A stretch of DNA of 64,000 bases from Lepraria neglecta (lineage: Eukaryota; Ascomycota; Lecanoromycetes; Lecanorales; Stereocaulaceae), in contig CM065652.1 in assembly GCA_033220425.1 (NCBI GenBank), positions 1 to 64,000 on the forward strand, written 5' to 3'. The position numbers and the translations under genes are program-made. Of the stretch, positions 59,001-64,000 are shown in pieces (positions within the stretch are counted from its first letter, which is position 1; each line of letters begins with the position of its first letter). The notes beneath the pieces are model-generated. The model had not been told where the DNA came from. It did not search any database and worked only from the letters and a program-made list of their open reading frames with translations.

Positions 59001-60029
59001 CTTCGACACCAGGGGAAGTATAAGGCAGCCGAGGAGATGAACCGACGAGCGCTAGAAGGAAGAGAGAAGGTGCTGGGAGTCGAGCATCCCGAGACATTGA
59101 TTAGCGTCGATAATCTGGCATCAGTGCTTCGGTACCAGGGGAAGTATGAGGCGGCCGAGGAGATGAACCGACGAGCGCTAGAAGGGTATGAGAAAGTGCT
59201 GGGAGTCGAGCATCCCGATACATTGACCAGCGTCAGTAATCTAGCATTGGTGCTTCGAGGTCAGGGGAAGTACGGGGCGGCCGAAGAGATGAGCCGACGA
59301 GCGCTGGAAGGAAGAGAGAAGGTGTTAGGAGTGGACCATCCAGAAAAATTAACTAGCGTCGATAATCTAGCATTGGTACTTCTCTGCCAGGGGAAGTATA
59401 AGGCGTCCGAAGAGATGAACCGACAAGCGCTGGAAGGAAGAGAGAAGGTGTTAGGAGTGGAGCATCCAGAGACATTGACTAGCGTCGATAATCTGGCATT
59501 AGTGCTTCGGTACCAGGGGAAGTATGAGGCGGCCGAGGAGATGAACCGACGAGCGCTAGAAGGGTATGAGAAAGTGCTGGGAGTCGAGCATCCCGATACA
59601 TTGACCAGCGTCAGTAATCTAGCATTGGTGCTTCGAGGTCAGGGGAAGTACGGGGCGGCCGAAGAGATGAGCCGACGAGCGCTGGAAGGAAGAGAGAAGG
59701 TGTTAGGATTGGAGCATCCGGACACATTAACTAGCGTCGGTAATCTAGCATTGGTGCTTCAGGACCAGGGGAAGTATGAGGCGGCCGAACAAATGAACCG
59801 ACAAGTGCTAGAAGGCAGAGAGAAGGTACTGGGAGTCGAGCATCCCGACACATTGATCAGCGTTCATGATCTTGCCTACCTATTTCATATTCAACAACGG
59901 TACAACGATACATCTATTCTCTATCTCAGAGCTTCAGCAGGGTTTTTGAAGACGTTGGGCCCGGACCATCCTACAACTCGGGCCTGCTCCTCTCACTATT
60001 CGTCTATGATTCACGAAATGGAATGCTAG
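56017..60029 (+). CDS. PNP-NB-ARC-TPR NLR, apparently intact
   Basis: Exons 56017-56995, 57180-57309 and 57359-60029 (introns 184 and 49 bp), about 1259 residues. Residues 1-320 are a nucleoside-phosphorylase-like domain: YTVGWICAVQTEY, phosphate loop MVGIGGGAPSDKHDIRLGD, purine/ribose site [20 protein letters not shown] and CDYSD. NB-ARC follows: SVPYERDNNFVDR, P-loop GIGGVGKSQIAIEYAYRF (split by intron 2), LMILDNANN, LLVTTRSR and GYIPLAITQAAAFIKRN. The C-terminus has ten near-identical 42-residue TPR units plus degenerate ones at each end. In fungi such proteins are proposed incompatibility or immune sensors, with TPRs as recognition surface and NB-ARC as oligomerisation switch; related PNP-type effector domains can act on nucleotides. 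The first splice is inferred from frame and the VKPLFSVPY motif. Confidence 0.9.
58621..59880 (+). repeat. TPR array: ten 126-bp tandem units
   Basis: QGKY occurs ten times at 42-residue spacing, with the unit pattern QGKYEAAEEMNRRALEG, REKVLGVEHPDTLTSVDNLA, LVLR. Units 5-6 and 8-9 are almost identical to each other in DNA as a pair, indicating a block duplication of about 378 bp. Codon differences cluster at a few positions (the two residues before QGKY, Tyr/Arg before EKVLG, and the residue after HP). Confidence 0.93.
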
Positions 60030-60111
60030 ACTAGAGAAGTGATGGATTACAGGGCAGAAGGTATTGTTTATTGAGTTGATTGAAGAAGAAGAAGCTATTT
60101 ATATACATTTA
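60030..60111. terminator. Likely 3' untranslated region of the NLR
   Basis: AT-rich 80 bp between the NLR stop and the foldback element; the element insertion lies so close that it may fall within the transcript's tail. Confidence 0.35.
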
Positions 60112-60771
60112 TTTGCCTCAGTACCTCAGACGTGCCAAGCTACCCCCCCGGCTAAGCCCCTATCGGGTTAGCCGTTGCTGACTCCGCAGCTGGGGGGCGG
60201 CACGTCTGAGCGCAAACTTCCGAAAAATCGGCAGCTTTTCGATTTTGGTATGAATGAGTGTGTACAAACCCATCAAAACAACCACCAAAACTATCGATTT
60301 GAGTCTCAAAAAGTATACTCGGAGCGAGATTTCTACTATTTAAATACAATCTTTACTTTCTACCGTGGGATTAAGGCGTGCGGATAAGTAAATAACGCGT
60401 CGACCAATTTTACAAACAGAACATTTTTCTGCTTAAGTGATTTTTTAATTTATATGAGTATTCTATCAGAAACCCCCATGCGAACTTTCGAAGCACCACG
60501 AATTTCGAGAATCTTTACGTATAATACGTAATCGCCGTAGTCAGATCTCGCGCCGAGCGTTGAGTATAGGAGCAAGGGTATCGTAGTTAGAATTTTAGTA
60601 TTTGGCGCCGTGTTTTTAAGGAGTTTACAAGCAAAGGAACGAAAGTTTGCGCTCAGACGTGTAGAGACCTGGCTGCGAAGTCAGCAGTCGCTAACCCGAT
60701 AGGGGCTTAGCGAGGTCTCCGGCCAACCCGCAGGGGGCTTGGCAGATACACGTCTGAGGTACTGAGGCAAA
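60112..60771. mobile_element. 660-bp foldback/MITE-like element
   Basis: Ends are 23-bp perfect inverted repeats (60112-60134 and 60749-60771; TTTGCCTCAGTACCTCAGAC inwards). The inverted similarity continues to about 60218 and back from about 60640, with the word CACGTCTGAG facing both ways at each end and a second hairpin GGCTAA(C)CCC/GGGGCTTAGCC in each arm. CATTTA is directly repeated just outside both ends (60106-60111, 60772-60777), a likely target-site duplication. No coding sequence inside. Non-autonomous; the parent element is unknown. Confidence 0.8.
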
Positions 60772-60815
60772 CATTTATTTTATAAAGTTAGTGGCTGACT
60801 AAGCAATTTCCAATA

Positions 60816-62656
60816 ACGTAATCTACCCCCTAGTTGGCCACACCCCCTAGTTGGTGCCTCCCACGAAAACGCGACTTTCAACAAAACACCAAAATGCCAC
60901 CCAACCACAAAAGCGATCAGGAAGCTAGAATTCTTCAAGCCATTGAAGCTATTCATGATAATACATCTCCAAGTATACGCGCCGCAGCCCGCGCCTACGA
61001 CGTCCCTCGCTCAACTTTAACCAATCGTCTCGGTAGACAGCCAACGCGCTAATAATCCCAAATAGTAAATCGAAAGCTCCTCCCTACGGAAGAAGAAGCC
61101 CTTCTTCAATAGGTTCTATCTATAGGCGAACGGGGGTTTCCACCCCGGATCTCTGCTGTACGCAAAATGGCTGATATTCTTCTTTCGGCGCGCGCTGCAT
61201 CCCCTATCGATACGTTACCCACTATAGGCGAAAATTGGGTCCGCAAATTTATTAATCGTCATAAGCAGCTTTAATCGAAATATACACGGAAGTATAACTA
61301 CCAACAGGCCTTATATGAGGACCCTAAGGCTATAAGTGACTGGTTTCGACTTGTGAAGAACACGCGGGCGAAATATGGCATCCCGGACGAAGACGTCTAC
61401 AATTTTGACGAAACGGGGTTCCAAATGGGGGTTATAGGCAGTGCCAAAGTGGTGACAGGGTTATAAAGAGCCGGGAAAGCATTAGTTATACAGCCAGGGA
61501 ATCGAGAATGGGTGACAGCCGTGGAAGCTATCAACGCCAGTGGCTGGGCCTTACCTCCTATGATCGTCTTCGCAGGCAAGATGCATCAGGCTGCGTGGTA
61601 TAAGGCCCTGCCACCGCAGTGGACGATTGCTGTTAGTAAAAATGGATGGACCACTGATAAGATTGGCCTGATTTGGCTCCAGACCGTATTCAATGAATAC
61701 ACAAAGGCCCGTACGGTTGGGCGGTATCGACTGCTGATCTTGGACGGCCATGGAAGCCACGCGATCCCCGAGTTCAATCGATTCTGCCTGGACAACGCGA
61801 TTATAACTTTATGTATGCCACCGCATTCGTCGCATCTGCTACAGCCATTAGACGTCGGCTGCTTTTCGCCGCTGAAACGCGCGTATGGACATCAGGTGGA
61901 AATCTATATGCAGCTTGGACGCAACCATCTCGATAAGCTCGACTTCTTGGAGGCTTTTAAATCTGCCCGCGCAGCAGCCCTAAACTTATCAAACATCTGC
62001 AGCGGATTTGCTGCAGCTGGATTGGTGCCTTTTAATCCTGAGCGAGTCCTTTTGCGTCTCCAGCTTAAGCTATAGATACCCACCCCTCCTGCATCGGAGA
62101 CGGCTATAGCAGCCCGCCAAACCCCTAAAACACCCTACACCGTGGCTCAATTAGCTCAGGAATATACTACAATTAAGGGATTACTAAAACAGCGTTCGAA
62201 AAGCCCCCTAAGTCCGACGGAACGGGCGCTGAAGCGGGTAGTCAAAGGGTGTCAAATGGCTATGCATAACGCTGCACTTTTAGCCAGCGAAATCAAGGAT
62301 CTGCGGGCTATGAGTACATGTCAAAAGCGCAAGCGAGAAACTCCTCGCTTATATATAGCTAGTGGGGGGGTTCTGACTGCGGAGGAAGGATAAGATCGAG
62401 TTAAAAGAGCTCAAGTAGCTGATAAAGCTGTTTTAAGCGGAGTTGCTGCGCAAGCTTCTGGCCGCGCGCTACCAAGATGTAGTATGTGTAGCTCGCTGGA
62501 GCATAATGCCAGGGTATGTCCGACATATATAGCTTGATTTCTAGTTATAAATAGCTTAATTCTATAGAAATTTGTTGATATTTCATACGTTAGTTGCATT
62601 TCAGGGTAGAGCACTGGCCAACTAGGGGGTGTGGCCAACTAGGGGGTAGATTACGT
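60816..62656 (+). mobile_element. pogo/Fot-like DNA transposon, full length, inactive
   Basis: Perfect 39-bp terminal inverted repeats (60816-60854 and 62618-62656; ACGTAATCTACCCCCTAGTT inwards) flanked by TA on both sides (60814-60815, 62657-62658), the target duplication of this superfamily. Each end contains CCCCCTAGTTGG twice. Length 1841 bp. It lies 44 bp from the foldback element. Confidence 0.93.
60894..62537 (+). pseudogene. pogo-type transposase (HTH + DDE_1), seven in-frame stops
   Basis: One frame of 548 codons from ATG 60894 to TGA 62537. N-terminal helix-turn-helix: SIRAAARAYDVPRSTLTNRL (psq/CENP-B type). DDE_1 catalytic core: first Asp in VYNFDETGFQMG near 61405, second in LLILDGHGSHAIPEF near 61735 and third in LLQPLDVGCFSPLKRAY near 61845 (DD35D-like). 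The C-terminus ends with a zinc knuckle, CSMCSSLEHNARVC. In-frame stops lie at 61050, 61053, 61110, 61272, 61464, 62073 and 62391, with no frameshift, so decay was by point mutation only. It would have cut and pasted the element between the 39-bp ends. Confidence 0.9.
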
Positions 62657-64000
62657 TAAGAAGTCTGATAATTTAGGCGCATGCACGGTTTGCACCATTA
62701 ACAGTGTTGAGGTCAATCGATATCCGAGGCTATCCACAAGCTATATATCCCCGGTTCCAAGCGTAGAGACAAGTCTTGCTGAGGCTTCCGGCTTCCTTGC
62801 ACCTCAAAATACTAGTCATTAGGATCGATGATCGAGGACAGAATTGGTACGTCGGCCGGCACCAAGATGAGGGTTTCGATAACCTAGTATATCTGTGGAT
62901 GTATATCCTCCGCGATCGTATCAATAAACCCGGCGGACTGAGCGTCGTTCATCCGTCGTTTAGTAGCGTTGAAATGGCAAGTGGTAGAGTGGAGCAAGCG
63001 CTATGGGATTTCTTCATCTCGAGATGCTCGAGGATTCCACTGGCGAGGATAATGTTGATACTAGAGATCACCCATGGCTCCAACGACAACGGCCACCACC
63101 ATAGGAGCTAACGACGGTGTATTGGAGACCGACTACACTCTCAGCGGCGAAAGAGATGGGGCTACAGACGGTGTTTCACAGCTCAGAAAGCTAACATGAT
63201 ATCTTACTTAGTATTTATTGTCAGGCACGCATTGAAAACATGATTTTCCATAGGTATGAGGCTTTGGTGCATACACACATGCCTGATTATGACGCCTTCA
63301 TACCTGGTATTATCGGTACAGCGAGTGTGCTTCTCGCGGAGAAGAGTTGGTTTCAAGAATCCTTTCCATGTTACATACAAAATTCAATAGCATTCTTGAT
63401 TGAGAGTTAGAGCCGGGAACACGGAGTCTGATTTTGATCTACTTCTGACGGGCTACCTTTCTCGTATATCTGGCAAAAACCAAACGCAGTACGTGAGCAT
63501 AGCCAGCCATATTATACTCTATTCTATCAATAGCTGCCAGTATATATAGCTCGTACCCAGTAAGCAGCATTCACCCCACTTTATCAGCCTCCAAACTCGT
63601 ATATTCTGAAAGTTCTCAAGTCTACCGCTCGCCTGTCCAATGCTCAGCTGATTCGTAGTAGCAGCAGTAGCCATCTCGCTCTGTAAGCAGTGTATATGCT
63701 TTTTGAATGTATTTTTGCCGTCAAAGCAGTACACTCTGCGCTCCTCCAGCTTGTAAAACCATCCAACATCATCGCTTTAGACCATGAGAGCATCATGCAC
63801 TCTGCTTAATTCGCTTCAAAGATTACCATTCTCGAGGTCTTGACAAGCCGCGTCGACACCAAACCTCGAGAAACGTCTTTGCCATAAAGTCCGTAAGCCA
63901 ACTCTCTCGACGCATCAACATGATCTTTTTGTGCGCAATCAGGCACAGTAGATACTCGAGAGCTAGAAAATTCAGCTGGAAATGGCATGATTCGTGTCAA
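62657..64000. other. Right-hand end, nothing recognised
   Basis: Short frames only: + strand 62776-63111 (MLRLPASLHLKILVIRIDD) and a minus-strand frame open at the window edge, 64000-63806 (ending LVKTSRMVIFEAN). The latter could be the end of a gene continuing beyond the window, but shows no motif I know. Confidence 0.4.

Noticed and set aside
62411-62638. Minus-strand frame at the right end of the pogo element
   Set aside because: It reads the inverted repeat and the transposase tail backwards; a matching artefact (MATPPSW start) occurs at the left end.
62657-64000. A heterokaryon-incompatibility or cytochrome P450 gene at the right edge
   Set aside because: No motif supports either; frames are short and unrelated to known domains as far as I can see.

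Overview
The window looks like nuclear DNA of a filamentous ascomycete (Pezizomycotina). The evidence is short GT-AG introns (47-67 bp) in compact genes, a Zn2Cys6 transcription factor with a fungal_trans_2-type body, an Atp11 F1-assembly chaperone, several fungal NLR genes (HeLo-NACHT-ankyrin and PNP-NB-ARC-TPR types), pogo and Tc1/mariner transposons, and a decay pattern resembling RIP (few CpA/TpG, excess TpA, stop codons where CAA, CAG or TGG codons are expected). I cannot name the species.

Bases 1-21262 form a repeat compartment of subtelomeric character. Two same-orientation copies of a long, broken, formerly coding repeat (copy A 1-5745, cut by the window edge; copy B about 15271-21262) bracket four things: a 2.5 kb tract almost without G on the + strand that begins with degenerate CCCTAA runs, two arrays of a 172-bp satellite (8262-8890 and 14004-15270), a decayed telomere-linked-helicase-like gene on the minus strand (8891-12211), and a better preserved two-exon gene upstream of it (12669-13749). 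Each long repeat carries a palindrome near its 5' end, followed by a shared 300-bp unit.

Bases 21263-41100 are an NLR graveyard. It holds a minus-strand NB-ARC-TPR remnant, a large HeLo-NACHT-ankyrin-ZZ gene with 41 nearly identical 99-bp ankyrin units, a broken PNP-NB-ARC-TPR gene, an uncharacterised gene with a small Cys/His cluster (34858-37266), and another broken NB-ARC-TPR gene.

Bases 41985-54637 are an ordinary gene island. It has a peroxisomal 4-coumarate-CoA-ligase-like enzyme diverging from ATP11, a possible Cys-rich small gene, an FHA-like fragment, an F-box/2EXR-like gene, a FAR-17a/AIG1-like membrane protein, a degraded Tc1/mariner element with terminal repeats, and the Zn2Cys6 factor.

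Bases 56017-60029 hold an apparently intact PNP-NB-ARC-TPR NLR, the living relative of the broken copy at 31315-34192. It is followed by a 660-bp foldback element (60112-60771) and a complete but stop-riddled pogo/Fot-like transposon (60816-62656). The last 1.3 kb shows nothing I can name. Overall, repeat-rich NLR immunity or allorecognition genes lie next to a degraded, mutation-prone repeat compartment, and the same kind of C-to-T decay has reached most of the NLRs.
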